Part shown: one piece after another, positions 1 to 8,991 of the stretch
Layout of the letters: each line of letters opens with the position of its first letter
Position numbering within the stretch: position 1 is the stretch's first letter
Assembly: GCA_017502085.1 (NCBI GenBank)
Contig: JAFVVQ010000014.1
Location: forward strand, 62,001-126,000
DNA length: 64,000 nt
Reading direction: 5' to 3'
Source of the DNA: Clostridia bacterium
Lineage (GTDB): Bacteria > Bacillota > Clostridia > Oscillospirales > Acutalibacteraceae
Program-made: the position numbers and the translations under genes
The notes under the pieces: model-generated
The model's input: the letters and a program-made list of their open reading frames with translations, nothing else
Told to the model about the DNA's origin: nothing
Database searches by the model: none

Positions 1-540
1 GTCAAGGAGCGATCCGCCGCCGTTTTCCGATCTGAAAACGTGATGGTCCATTTCGTCTTCATCCATCGTGTAGCAGAATTTACCCTCGACTCCGAGAATA
101 TCACCGAGAAGTCCGCTTTCAACGATTTCAAGCATTCTGAGAGTGCCCGGAACAAGTCTTGCCCACATTGCTTCCATAAGAAGAACGTTGTTTTCCTTGG
201 CGCAGAGGAACATTTTCTCCGCCTCCCTTGTATTGACTGCCATAGGCTTTTCGCAGATAACGTGTTTGCCGTTATTCATCATAAGGCATGAGCATCCGAT
301 GTGACCCGAATGAGGAACGGCAATATATGCGGCATCGATTTCATCCGAACGTGCCATTTTTTCATAGCTGTCAAATCGGAGCGGAATTCCGAATTCATCA
401 CCGAATTTCTCCGCATTTTCTTTGGTTCTTGATGCAACCGCAACAAGTGTAGCGTTACCGACGTTCTTTATTGCTTCGGCAAAGCGGTGAGCAATCGTGC
501 CCGTTCCGACGATACCGAATCTTATTTTCCTATTCAGCAT
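1..540 (-). CDS. Gfo/Idh/MocA-family NAD(P)-dependent oxidoreductase (N-terminal part, runs off the window)
   Basis: The reverse strand is open from an ATG at 540 to base 1 and encodes the first 180 residues. A Rossmann dinucleotide-binding motif GIVGTGTIA lies at residues 9-17 and the family motif CEKPM, with the lysine that contacts cofactor and substrate, at 96-100. The start of the C-terminal sheet domain follows (MEAMWARL, then EGKFCY). A GGAGGAG ribosome binding site lies a few bases before the ATG. Members oxidise or reduce sugars, inositols and related polyols in the cytoplasm; the substrate cannot be read from this part. It diverges from the glycosyl hydrolase gene at 690, which suggests a joint role in glycan breakdown (inference). 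A TATAAT-like -10 lies at 559-564 on this strand, without a clear -35. Confidence 0.9.
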   Translation of the reverse strand, partial: MLNRKIRFGIVGTGTIAHRFAEAIKNVGNATLVAVASRTKENAEKFGDEFGIPLRFDSYEKMARSDEIDAAYIAVPHSGHIGCSCLMMNNGKHVICEKPMAVNTREAEKMFLCAKENNVLLMEAMWARLVPGTLRMLEIVESGLLGDILGVEGKFCYTMDEDEMDHHVFRSENGGGSLLD

Positions 541-630
541 AATTTCTCCTCCCGATCAATTATATTTTTAATGATATATCAGATTATTGATTTTGTACAG
601 AGAAATTTTTCTTCCGAAAAATAATGCACC

Positions 631-659
631 TTGAAATCCCTTATATTCTGCGATATAAT
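631..659 (+). promoter_or_regulatory. Sigma-A-type promoter for the GHL6 glycosyl hydrolase gene
   Basis: TTGAAA at 631-636, a 17-bp spacer, then a perfect TATAAT at 654-659. Transcription would start near 666. This places the in-frame ATG at 624 upstream of the promoter and selects the ATG at 690 as the true start. Confidence 0.75.
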
Positions 660-689
660 ATAATAAATTTGGTTTCAGGGAGTGTTAAT

Positions 690-2636
690 ATGCTCAGAAA
701 AAGACAGGTACATCTTGATTTTCATACAAGCGGTGCTCTGCCCGTAGGCAATAAATTCTCAAAAGAACAGTTTCAGAGTGCGCTGAAGGCAGGTCACGTT
801 AATTCAATAACCGTTTTCTCAAAATGTCATCACGGATGGTCATACCATCCTACCGAAGTCGGTGATATGCATCCGGGTCTCGATTTTGACCTTCTGGGCG
901 CTCAGCTTGAAGCCTGTAAAGAAATCGGTGTCAATGCACCCGTTTATATTTCGGCAGGCTTTGACGAAAAGGAATATGACAAACACCCCGAATGGCGTTA
1001 TCATTGCTCGGATGATGAAAATGAATGCCGTGAATACCACGAAGAAACTCATTTTCATCTTCTCTGCTTCAACACGGGTTATCTCGATTTTCTCTGCAAA
1101 CAGACAGAAGAGGTTATGCAGAAATATAATCCGAGCGGTATTTTCTTCGACATCATCTCTCCGAAGGTCTGCTACTGCGAAAAATGCGTTGCCGATATGA
1201 AAACTCTCGGATTGGATATCAGCAACGAAGATGACCGCAAAAAATTTGCCGATATGACTCTCAACAAATATATTGCGGCAACAAACGGTGCGGTCAGAAA
1301 ACACAGCGATACCGCAACTATTTTCCATAACGGCGGTCACATTCACAAGGGTAACTACGATTTCATCGAATGCAACACTCACCTTGAGCTCGAAAGTTTG
1401 CCCACCGCCGGCTGGGGCTACGATCACTTTCCCCTTTCCGCAGCTTACGTACGTTCACTCAAAAACACAGAATTTCTCGGTATGACGGGCAAATTCCATC
1501 AGGGATGGGGTGAATTCGGCGGATACAAGCATCCGAATGCACTCATCTACGAAACCGCACTGAGCGTTGCAAACGGCGCGGGATGCTCAATCGGTGACCA
1601 GATGCATAACCTCGGTGAAATGAATCCCGCTACTTATAATCTCATCGGCAAAGCATATTCTCTGATTGAAGAAAGAGAGCCGTGGCTTGACGGCGCAGTC
1701 AACGTTGCAGATATCGCAGTGCTCAGCGAAGAAGCTGTTACGGGCAACAGAGATGCGTTTGCCGACATCGGCGCAAACAGAATGCTTCTCGAAAAGAATT
1801 ATCTTTATAATTTTGTTGACCCGACAATGGATTTCTCACCCTTCAAGGTGTTGATTCTTCCCGATATTTCAATCGATGACGAAAAGCTGATTGACAAAAT
1901 AATATCATTTGCCGAAAACGGCGGTAAAGTTATCGCAAGCGGCAACGCACTCGTCAAAGACGGCAGATTCTTCCTTGACGTCGGTGCCGAATACAAAGGT
2001 CTCAACGAATTCAATCCGACATACTTTATCCCCTGCTTTGAAACCGTCAACGGTAATGCAGAATACATTATGCGTTGCAATTCCCATAAAATCGAGGCGG
2101 TTGACTGCCAGATTGCGGCATACGTTCAGAATCCGTATTTCAACCGCACAAGAAACCGTTTCTGCTCCCATATGCACGCACCCAACAATCCCGAAGAGCA
2201 TTTCCCTGCAGCGGTCATCAAGGGCAACGTTGCATATATCGGCTGGGATATTTTCACCGCATACGCAAAGCTCGGTCACCTCTGCTTCAAGGAACTTTTC
2301 GCCCACGTAATGAACAGACTCTTCTGCAACGAAGCAACGGTTACCGCCGAAATCCCCGACAGAGCCGTTGTTACTCTGACAAGACAGGAAAACGAGAAGA
2401 GAAACATTCTCCATCTGCTCTATGCCCACACAACCGTCAGAGGTCAGAATACAGAAGTTATCGAGGATACCGTTCCTCTGTATAATGTAAATTGCAGTGT
2501 CAGATGCGCCGAAAAACCGTCATCAGTCTCGCTCATTCCATCAGGCAAAGCGCTTGATTACGTTTATGAAAACGGCAGAATCCTTTTCACCGTGCCTGAG
2601 GTCAATATTCATCAGATGATTGAAATTGCGGACTGA
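690..2636 (+). CDS. GHL6-type (alpha-amylase superfamily) glycosyl hydrolase with beta-galactosidase trimerisation-like domain
   Basis: This 648-residue cytoplasmic protein has no signal peptide. The start at 690 has a GGGAGTG ribosome binding site and lies just downstream of the promoter at 631-659. The N-terminal 330 residues resemble the 'hypothetical glycosyl hydrolase 6' family: an LDFHTSG motif near the start, then FSKCHHGWSYHPT, then PVYISAGFDEKEYDKHPEW, which fit a TIM barrel. The motif GIFFDIISP around residue 167 has an Asp in a strand-4-like position and a Cys pair (CYCEKC) follows it. The middle (about 340-560) resembles the Rossmann-like trimerisation domain of GH42-type enzymes (VLILPDISIDDEKLID, then a GGKVIASG loop). 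The substrate is unknown. The gene probably shares a transcript with the GNAT gene that follows. Confidence 0.75.
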   Translation: MLRKRQVHLDFHTSGALPVGNKFSKEQFQSALKAGHVNSITVFSKCHHGWSYHPTEVGDMHPGLDFDLLGAQLEACKEIGVNAPVYISAGFDEKEYDKHPEWRYHCSDDENECREYHEETHFHLLCFNTGYLDFLCKQTEEVMQKYNPSGIFFDIISPKVCYCEKCVADMKTLGLDISNEDDRKKFADMTLNKYIAATNGAVRKHSDTATIFHNGGHIHKGNYDFIECNTHLELESLPTAGWGYDHFPLSAAYVRSLKNTEFLGMTGKFHQGWGEFGGYKHPNALIYETALSVANGAGCSIGDQMHNLGEMNPATYNLIGKAYSLIEEREPWLDGAVNVADIAVLSEEAVTGNRDAFADIGANRMLLEKNYLYNFVDPTMDFSPFKVLILPDISIDDEKLIDKIISFAENGGKVIASGNALVKDGRFFLDVGAEYKGLNEFNPTYFIPCFETVNGNAEYIMRCNSHKIEAVDCQIAAYVQNPYFNRTRNRFCSHMHAPNNPEEHFPAAVIKGNVAYIGWDIFTAYAKLGHLCFKELFAHVMNRLFCNEATVTAEIPDRAVVTLTRQENEKRNILHLLYAHTTVRGQNTEVIEDTVPLYNVNCSVRCAEKPSSVSLIPSGKALDYVYENGRILFTVPEVNIHQMIEIAD

Positions 2637-2734
2637 TATCCGCAGATAATCTTTACAAAGGGGGTAAAATTATCAACCTGACAAGTCAACCCGTCAGCCG
2701 CAAACTCAGGGAATACGTCAAAATCACTCAGCTG

Positions 2735-3211
2735 ATGAAAACCGCATTTCCGAGAAGCGAGCGTATTCCCCTCCCCGTTCTGAAGCTGTTGGCAAAACAC
2801 AAATGCACGGATTTCACCGCATACTATGACGACGGGGTTTTCTGCGGCATTTCATATACAGTCAGCAGCGACAGTACCGTTTTCATTCTCTACCTTGCAG
2901 TCAGCAAAAAACTCCGTTCACTCGGCTACGGCTCCGAGATTCTCGGTGATATAAAAGAAAAAAACGAAGGCAAAACCCTCGTTCTGAACGTTGAACCGCT
3001 TGATGAAAACGCTGATAATTATGCTTCACGAATCAAACGGCTTGAATTCTATGCAAAAAACGGATTTGCCGACACAGGATGGTATCTCGACGATTTCAGC
3101 GGTGAATACAACATTCTCTCGGCTTACGGAAACTTCTCACCGAAAGATTATAAATCCGCTATCAGAAAGCTATCGTACGGAATGTATCTGCCCGAAATAA
3201 ACAAAAGATAA
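2735..3211 (+). CDS. GNAT-family N-acetyltransferase; true start probably upstream at a non-AUG codon
   Basis: From the ATG at 2735 the protein has 158 residues. It matches a clostridial GNAT subfamily: AFPRSERIP near the N-terminus, then FILYLAVSKKLRSLGYGSEIL, which is the acetyl-CoA pyrophosphate-binding strand and loop, then RLEFYAKNGFADTGWYL in the C-terminal half. The substrate is unknown. The reading frame stays open upstream, and in-frame codons 2669-2734 add a helix (INLTSQPVSRKLREYVKITQL) that this family normally has. An AAGGGGG site at 2658-2664 sits 4 to 7 bases before in-frame ATT (2669) and ATC (2672) codons, whereas the ATG at 2735 has no good ribosome binding site. Initiation at ATT or ATC is therefore likely. 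The gene follows the glycosyl hydrolase by about 30 bases and ends at a terminator. Confidence 0.75.
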   Translation: MKTAFPRSERIPLPVLKLLAKHKCTDFTAYYDDGVFCGISYTVSSDSTVFILYLAVSKKLRSLGYGSEILGDIKEKNEGKTLVLNVEPLDENADNYASRIKRLEFYAKNGFADTGWYLDDFSGEYNILSAYGNFSPKDYKSAIRKLSYGMYLPEINKR

Positions 3212-3215
3212 TAGC

Positions 3216-3254
3216 AAGTGGACTGTTTTCAACGAAGAAACAGTCCACTTTTTT
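3216..3254 (+). terminator. Rho-independent terminator after the GHL6-GNAT operon
   Basis: A 13-bp perfect inverted repeat (AAGTGGACTGTTT at 3216-3228 and its complement at 3238-3250) is followed by a T run. It lies 5 bases past the GNAT stop. On the other strand there is no good T run, so it would stop the converging peptidase transcript less well. Confidence 0.9.
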
Positions 3255-3272
3255 ATGCTCATTCGGTTATTG

Positions 3273-4724
3273 TTATTTATGATTTTTTATGTAATGCTTA
3301 TAGAATTTGACGCAGTGGGCAACCTCACTAACGCCGATGCTCTCGTTTGCGGCGTGCATTGCGGCAAGCTGCTCGTTGCTCATCTTGATGGGGCAGAAAC
3401 GAAGGCAGTTATCGGCAATGCTCTCATAATGACGGCAGTCCGTACCGCCCGTCATAAGATAAGGGATAACACCCGCATCGGGATAGCATTCGTTGAGACA
3501 TTTCTTGAGATATCCGAATTCCTCGCCCTTATAGTCAACACAGTTTGAAGCGTCTCTTGCGTGGATAATTTCAAACTCAAGGTCATATTTATCTGCATAT
3601 TTTTTAAGTACCGCAAGAGAAGCATCAACATTCTGATGCGGTGAAGTGCGAAGATTGCAAACAACGTATGCTTCAGAGGGAATAACGTTGGGGGTCTGTG
3701 AGCCCTCAGCCATCGTACAGCAGAAGGTGGTTCTGACAAAAGCGTTGCACATCGGCGAAACGACGGGAAGAACTTTTGTGAGAAGTCCCTTGAAAAGCCA
3801 CATATTGCCGAGCACCATTCTCAGCGGAAAACCGAGATAAGGCGAAGCCTCATCGAGCATCGCATAAACAGCTCCCGAGATTTCTGCCTTGAAAGGCTTA
3901 TCCTTTTCAATATCGGCAACAAATTTTGAGAGTCTGGCAAGCGGTGTGTTGCTTCTCGGAGTTGAGGAGTGACCGCCCTTGCCTTTGGCGATAACCTTGA
4001 GATCGATATAGCCTTTTTCAAGCAGACCGATTGCGGCGCACCAACCTTTCATAGTGGGAAGCTGATCCTTGAGGATTGCACCGCCCTCATCCATCGCAAC
4101 GTCAAGATGAACACCCTGCGATTTAAGGTAATTCACGAGTTTGATTGCACCTTCGCCTGAAATCTCTTCGTCAACTGCGGTTGCAAGATAAATATCGCAG
4201 ACAGGCTCAAATCCTTCTGCAAGAAGCTCTTCAATTGCCTGAAATTCCGAAAATACGGTTGATTTGCAGTCCATAGCGCCTCTGCCGTGAATATTTCCGC
4301 CTGAGATTTCACCCGAAAACGGCTCTTTCTTCCAGTTGGGCTCGTCAGCCGTAACAACGTCCTGATGACCCATAAGAAGAATACCGTTGCGTGAAGAATC
4401 CTTACCCTTCCACTTAAAAAGAAGGTTGCCGTCAATTTCGGTGCATTCAAGCTTTGAAAAAACAAGAGGAAAATTATTTTTCATAACCTCATGCAGACGG
4501 TAAAACTGAGTGAGATCGGTATTGCCTCTGAGAGAAACGGTAGGCACTTTGATCATTTCGGAAAGTTTCTTCGCATAATCCTGAGCCTCTTCATCGGTGG
4601 GATTGATTGCGGGTGCGTTGGTATTGGGCTTGGCTTTTATCATTACCGCTCTGATTGCCGAAACAACAATCAGAAGCACAAGAAGTGCGAGTATGATGAG
4701 CAAAGCAAGACCAACATATTTCAT
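3273..4724 (-). CDS. M20-family zinc carboxypeptidase/aminoacylase-like peptidase (PM20D1/CPS1 type), membrane-anchored
   Basis: The protein has 483 residues. Residues 4-28 form one hydrophobic N-terminal segment, a membrane anchor or uncleaved signal. The M20 di-zinc core is complete: MGHQDVV with H120 and D122, GRGAMDCK with the bridging D152, DEE at 185-187 with the general base, and a late TGGTDCRHY with the C-terminal zinc histidine. The length and insertions match the PM20D1/yeast carboxypeptidase S branch rather than DapE or PepT. It probably hydrolyses N-acyl amino acids or dipeptides at the outer membrane face (inference). GAAAGGATC precedes the ATG. It lies 34 bases downstream of the GH2 gene on the same strand and is probably co-transcribed with it. 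Confidence 0.88.
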   Translation of the reverse strand: MKYVGLALLIILALLVLLIVVSAIRAVMIKAKPNTNAPAINPTDEEAQDYAKKLSEMIKVPTVSLRGNTDLTQFYRLHEVMKNNFPLVFSKLECTEIDGNLLFKWKGKDSSRNGILLMGHQDVVTADEPNWKKEPFSGEISGGNIHGRGAMDCKSTVFSEFQAIEELLAEGFEPVCDIYLATAVDEEISGEGAIKLVNYLKSQGVHLDVAMDEGGAILKDQLPTMKGWCAAIGLLEKGYIDLKVIAKGKGGHSSTPRSNTPLARLSKFVADIEKDKPFKAEISGAVYAMLDEASPYLGFPLRMVLGNMWLFKGLLTKVLPVVSPMCNAFVRTTFCCTMAEGSQTPNVIPSEAYVVCNLRTSPHQNVDASLAVLKKYADKYDLEFEIIHARDASNCVDYKGEEFGYLKKCLNECYPDAGVIPYLMTGGTDCRHYESIADNCLRFCPIKMSNEQLAAMHAANESIGVSEVAHCVKFYKHYIKNHK

Positions 4725-4758
4725 AAAATCAGATCCTTTCGGTATTTATGACGGGAAA

Positions 4759-7029
4759 TCATTTTTTGGGCTTCTTGACTTTATTGAGCATTGTATTGAT
4801 TTCAAGAATCTGCTCGGTGGTGAATTTTGCGCCGATCATCGAAAAGATGCGCTTGACGGTGAAGCCTTTAGCCATTGCGTACATATTCTTGATAACGTCC
4901 ATATTGATATCAAGCTTGAAGCCGGCAATCTCAACGCCGCCCTTCTTGCCGTCCTTACCCGAGGACATAGCTTTCTTGAGCTTGAGAAGGATTTTAACCA
5001 TACATACCTTGCCGCCGAAGGTTGACATAATATCGCCGATTGTATCATTGATTGAATATCTGCCGACGGGCATGGTGATATCAAACCAGTTGATGACCTG
5101 ACCTTCTTCTTTCATAATGTAAGCTTCGTTGGGCTTATCAACCTTGCGGATAACTGCGGAATCCTCAAGTTCACCCGCCTTGACGGTCAGATTTGTTTCG
5201 CCTTCATTCTTGACTTCAAAACAGAAGAAAGGATACTTGCCCTTTGACTGTTTGCCGACGCTCACGCCGTTTGCAAAAAGTTCAACCTCGGGCTGATTCG
5301 AATAAACGGTAACCTTTGTTACGTCTTCAACTCTGTCGATATAACGCTTGCTGCAGATATGCACCATGGGTTCGGGATTGAGCCATGCCTTGTATGCATA
5401 GAACGAATCCTTCTTGTATTTTCTGTCAAAGGTGACGAGACCCTTGTGATTCATACCGTTTTCGCCGCCCTCGGCACGTGCGTCGGCAGCAAAATCAAAC
5501 ATATTCCATACGTGGGTTGCCCAGAGATAAGGTCTGTCGGCAATCTGCTTGATAAGCTCTTCGTGATAGAATGCCTGATATTCTTCGGTATAGTCACCCT
5601 GAGTGGGGTTGGAGGTATGCCAGTCGAGAGCCTCACAACCGTATTCGCTGATACCGATGGGCTTCCTGGGATACTTACTATGGAAATTGTCAAACCACGG
5701 GCCGTTCATTTCGGTAGTACCGCCGTACCATCCGAAATAATGGTTATAGGAAAGCACGTCACTGATATGAACGTATTCCGCATCGATTGAGCACATTGAA
5801 ACGGATGCAATCGTGGTAAGTCTTGTCTTATCCATTTTGTGACAGAGTTCGTTGAGCTTCTTGTGGTTATTGATGAGGCTCGGATCGTCTGCACCGCCGA
5901 TGCTGATTTCGTTCGAAAGACCCCATACAACGATTGAAGGATGGTTATAGTTCTGAACAATGAGTTCCTTCATCTGCGAAACGGTATTGTCATAACCGTC
6001 AGGCATATGCTTTGATATATAAGGAATTTCAGCCCAGAGGATAAGTCCCGCTTCGTCGCAAAGATCATAGAACACCTGTGAATGCTGATAGTGTGCAAGT
6101 CTGATTGTTGTTGCGCCAACCTCAAGAATGAGGTCAAGGTCTTCCTTATGATGCTCGGGAAGAAGAGCGTTACCGATTTCAGGTCTGTCCTGATGACGGG
6201 ATACACCTCTGAGAGGATATTCTCTGCCGTTGAGGATAAAGCCTTTTTCGGGATCGATTTCGAAAGTACGGCAACCGAAACGGGTAGAAATTTCGTCAAC
6301 CTCTTCGCCCTTATAAATAAGAGTTGCCTTTGCGGTATAGAGATAAGGATCTTTTCTGCCGTCCCAGAGATGAACGTTTTCAAGCTTGATTTTAACTTCG
6401 TCATCTTCTTTGCCGATTGCAGATGCAACAACCTCTCCGTCAGCAATAATCTCATATCTTACTTCGCAATCATCGTCATCATCAATGTAAGTTCTGATTT
6501 CGATTTCCGCATCCTTACCCTTGATTTCGGGAGTGACCATAATCGAAGGTGAGCCGTAATATTCGAGATCAAAATGCTTTTCGGGTACACCGATCAGAGT
6601 GACGTCGCGGTAAATACCGCCGTAGAAAGTAAAGTCGGCATTCTGAGGATATACTTTTTCGTTGGGTGAATTATCAACCTCAACCGAGAGAATATTTTCT
6701 TCTTTAATGCCCTTGATTTCGGCTCTGAATGTTGAATAACCGCCGTGATGCTCCGCAATCTTTTTGCCGTTCCAGTAAACCTTGCAGGATGAGTTTACAC
6801 CGTCGAACTGAACGTAAACCTTATCGCCCTGAGGAAGGTCAGATGCCTTGATTCCCTTGACAAAGAAGCAAGTGCCTCTGTAATAATCATTACCGCCGTC
6901 CTGGCCGTCAGTGCCGTTCCAAGTATAGGGAAGATTGACTTCATCCCAGCCGGCAGGAATTGAAGCGGGAGTTTCTTTTGCCGATTTCGAAAAAAGCCAC
7001 TGTGCATTGATATTCGTGAGGTTTCTCAT
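4759..7029 (-). CDS. GH2-family beta-galactosidase-type glycoside hydrolase with an extra C-terminal helical domain
   Basis: The protein has 756 residues, no signal peptide and is probably cytoplasmic. Domains: sugar-binding jelly roll 1-160, Ig-like domain 165-255, TIM barrel 260-560, and a beta domain 560-640. The barrel holds PLRGVSRHQDRPEIG at 272-286, the acid/base E374 in SNEIS and the nucleophile E462 in GISEYG, so it should be active. Residues about 655-756 form a lysine-rich, helix-like extension (NDTIGDIMSTFGGKV, then repeated K-rich helices) that the catalytic core does not need. The substrate is probably a beta-galactoside; beta-glucuronidase is possible, as GH2 substrates are hard to tell apart by eye. 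An AAAGGAG site precedes the ATG. The downstream M20 peptidase gene is likely in the same operon. Confidence 0.9.
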   Translation of the reverse strand: MRNLTNINAQWLFSKSAKETPASIPAGWDEVNLPYTWNGTDGQDGGNDYYRGTCFFVKGIKASDLPQGDKVYVQFDGVNSSCKVYWNGKKIAEHHGGYSTFRAEIKGIKEENILSVEVDNSPNEKVYPQNADFTFYGGIYRDVTLIGVPEKHFDLEYYGSPSIMVTPEIKGKDAEIEIRTYIDDDDDCEVRYEIIADGEVVASAIGKEDDEVKIKLENVHLWDGRKDPYLYTAKATLIYKGEEVDEISTRFGCRTFEIDPEKGFILNGREYPLRGVSRHQDRPEIGNALLPEHHKEDLDLILEVGATTIRLAHYQHSQVFYDLCDEAGLILWAEIPYISKHMPDGYDNTVSQMKELIVQNYNHPSIVVWGLSNEISIGGADDPSLINNHKKLNELCHKMDKTRLTTIASVSMCSIDAEYVHISDVLSYNHYFGWYGGTTEMNGPWFDNFHSKYPRKPIGISEYGCEALDWHTSNPTQGDYTEEYQAFYHEELIKQIADRPYLWATHVWNMFDFAADARAEGGENGMNHKGLVTFDRKYKKDSFYAYKAWLNPEPMVHICSKRYIDRVEDVTKVTVYSNQPEVELFANGVSVGKQSKGKYPFFCFEVKNEGETNLTVKAGELEDSAVIRKVDKPNEAYIMKEEGQVINWFDITMPVGRYSINDTIGDIMSTFGGKVCMVKILLKLKKAMSSGKDGKKGGVEIAGFKLDINMDVIKNMYAMAKGFTVKRIFSMIGAKFTTEQILEINTMLNKVKKPKK

Positions 7030-7062
7030 AGTAATCTCCTTTATAAATTAATCCAATATATT

Positions 7063-7091
7063 ATTTTATATTATTCATTTGATTTTTGCAA
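7063..7091 (-). promoter_or_regulatory. Likely sigma-A promoter for the GH2-M20 operon
   Basis: On the minus strand, TTGCAA (7086-7091), a 17-bp spacer and TAAAAT (7063-7068) lie 34 bp before the GH2 start. Both boxes deviate from consensus. Confidence 0.5.
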
Positions 7092-7102
7092 GCATTTACA
7101 AC

Positions 7103-7128
7103 AAAAAAGCGGCAGAAAAATCTGCCGC
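7103..7128 (-). terminator. Rho-independent terminator of the subtilase gene
   Basis: On the minus strand GCGGCAGA (7128-7121), a short A/T loop, TCTGCCGC (7116-7109) and then six T residues (7108-7103). It lies 17 bases past the subtilase stop. Confidence 0.9.
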
Positions 7129-7144
7129 AAATTAAAATGATAGA

Positions 7145-8956
7145 TTAATACCACAGGAAACCGAGAAGAAGTATTCTGATAATCTGCTGCCACCAAGTAT
7201 AAGAGACAGTTATCTGATATTCCGCAGAAATACCTTCATAACGAACGGTAACCGTCTGTTTGCCGACCGATTTCGTTGAAATGCTGTCAGCGGTAATACC
7301 GTTCTTTTCCGTAAGAATAACTTTGCTTCCGTCGGAATATTCCGCTTCAAGGATTATACCCGTCAGGTCGGGAGTATCTGTTGATTTATAAACGTAATTC
7401 AGCTTATCGGGTGCTTTTTTCAGAGTAACACCGAGAAGATACGGTTTTTCGGGAGTACTTACTCTGATGTAAAACGATGCGGTATAACCGCCGTCAACGG
7501 TCTTTACCGCAATCGGTGCAATACCCTCGGAAATACAGTTGATAACACCGTTTTCATCAACAGTTACCACTTTCTCATTGAGTGACCTCCAGATCAACGA
7601 TTTATCGGTTGCATCGGAGGGCGAAACAATCGGATTCACCGTAATTCTTTCACCGACATATGCATTGATTTCATCATTTTCAAACGATATATTTCCGACA
7701 TAAACAGTTTTATCATCAATAAATCTGTCGAATTCCGGGAAACCGTTGCCGTAATAATCATCGAAGCCTTCGGCACCGAGATCACTGCAGACCCTGACGA
7801 TTGCATCCGATACCTGAACAACGTTGCACCGAGGATTACCGAGCCTGAAAAGTCCTGCGCCTGCCGAAACAAAAGCAGCAGACATTGATGTGCCGTAAAG
7901 GGTTTTGAGCTGACCGTCGGCACCGTAACCGACTATTCCCCCGCCCGCCGCGCAAACGTCGACCGACTTGCCGAAATTCGAATAAGCAGACTCGAAATTG
8001 AGATTTTCGTCAACTGCAGAAACGGTTATAACACTGTCAATATGTGCAGGACAAACACCGCTTGTGTTCTGCTTGAAATTTCCCGCACATACAACAACGG
8101 TAACGTTATTTTTTCTGGCATATTCCATTGCATCGTCGAGCGCTCTGCAATTGACAGTTGACCCGCTCAGACTGAAATTGATGACGTCTGCACCGTTATC
8201 GACCGCATAATAAATACCGTTGATTGCAACAGACATATAACCTTCATCCGACTCGATTACTCTGACGGGCATAATGCTGACTGCGGCATTTTTTGTGCTG
8301 TCGGCAACAATACCGGCAAGAAAAGTTCCGTGACTGTCAACGCTCGTATCCTCGAAAGAATCGTCATCGCCGCCGATAAAGTCATAGCCTTTCACCAGCT
8401 TATTTTTTATGAAACCGATATCTTCGGCACCCGTGTCAACAATCGCCACAACCGTACCATCATCGGAGTCTGCACTGTCGGCAAGATATTCTGCATATTT
8501 ATCCAACCCGTGTGAAGCCGTTCCCCAGGAAATATTATCTTCCGTTCCGGTTTCATCTGAAGAAACAAAAACCTCTGAATCAGGGTGAGCATAGACGATA
8601 TTCTCATCAACCCGAAGCGCTTTCAGAGCTTTTCTGAAAGTATTATAATCGTTGAATTGCAAAAGAAATCTTCCGTCTGACGAAGCTACTCCGCTATTAA
8701 CTCCGAGCGATGAAAAATCATAATTTCCACCCGTCGCTCTGCCGATAATACGGAGTGTATCCGCAACCGTCTGTTCAGAATTTCTGTCGGTTATATTTTT
8801 GTATGAATATACAATATCTGCGGATATTTTTGCAAAATCAAAATTATTATCAACCCGTCTGATTTTAGAATTTCCGTATGCCGATACAGTCAGAAAAACA
8901 GTTGAAGAAGCAATGATAAGGATACTGACAAGGACTGAAACCGTTCTTTTAATCAT
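7145..8956 (-). CDS. Secreted S8 subtilisin-like serine protease with two Ig-like domains and a Trp-rich hydrophobic C-terminus
   Basis: The protein has 603 residues from the ATG at 8956, which has an AGGTGG site 6 bases upstream. An in-frame ATG at 8980 lies only about 5 bases after the predicted transcription start and lacks such a site. Order of parts: Sec signal peptide (residues 1-28, ending VSAYG), an I9-like propeptide region to about 130, S8 catalytic domain with D174 (AIVDTGAE), H209 (DSHGTF), oxyanion N293 and S357 (GTSMSAAF), then a Big_2-like domain (about 420-500) and a Big_3/Ig-like domain (about 505-585). The last 15 residues are WWQQIIRILLLGFLW-Y, a hydrophobic, aromatic tail without an LPXTG or S-layer motif. 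The gene diverges from the kinase/radical SAM operon, and a role in processing its products is possible (inference). Confidence 0.9.
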   Translation of the reverse strand: MIKRTVSVLVSILIIASSTVFLTVSAYGNSKIRRVDNNFDFAKISADIVYSYKNITDRNSEQTVADTLRIIGRATGGNYDFSSLGVNSGVASSDGRFLLQFNDYNTFRKALKALRVDENIVYAHPDSEVFVSSDETGTEDNISWGTASHGLDKYAEYLADSADSDDGTVVAIVDTGAEDIGFIKNKLVKGYDFIGGDDDSFEDTSVDSHGTFLAGIVADSTKNAAVSIMPVRVIESDEGYMSVAINGIYYAVDNGADVINFSLSGSTVNCRALDDAMEYARKNNVTVVVCAGNFKQNTSGVCPAHIDSVITVSAVDENLNFESAYSNFGKSVDVCAAGGGIVGYGADGQLKTLYGTSMSAAFVSAGAGLFRLGNPRCNVVQVSDAIVRVCSDLGAEGFDDYYGNGFPEFDRFIDDKTVYVGNISFENDEINAYVGERITVNPIVSPSDATDKSLIWRSLNEKVVTVDENGVINCISEGIAPIAVKTVDGGYTASFYIRVSTPEKPYLLGVTLKKAPDKLNYVYKSTDTPDLTGIILEAEYSDGSKVILTEKNGITADSISTKSVGKQTVTVRYEGISAEYQITVSYTWWQQIIRILLLGFLWY

Positions 8957-8991
8957 CACAAACCACCTTCGGAATTTCATATCTTTCGATG

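Noticed and set aside
40..291. Plus-strand 83-residue open frame
   Set aside because: It is antisense to the Gfo/Idh coding sequence, has no ribosome binding site and no family resemblance.
624..689. ATG at 624 as start of the GHL6 glycosyl hydrolase
   Set aside because: It lies upstream of a TTGAAA-N17-TATAAT promoter and lacks a ribosome binding site. The ATG at 690 has both.
840..2429. Several open frames inside the GHL6 gene on both strands
   Set aside because: They are shadows of the real frame, with no ribosome binding sites. The same holds for frames inside the vWA gene and the glycosyltransferase genes.
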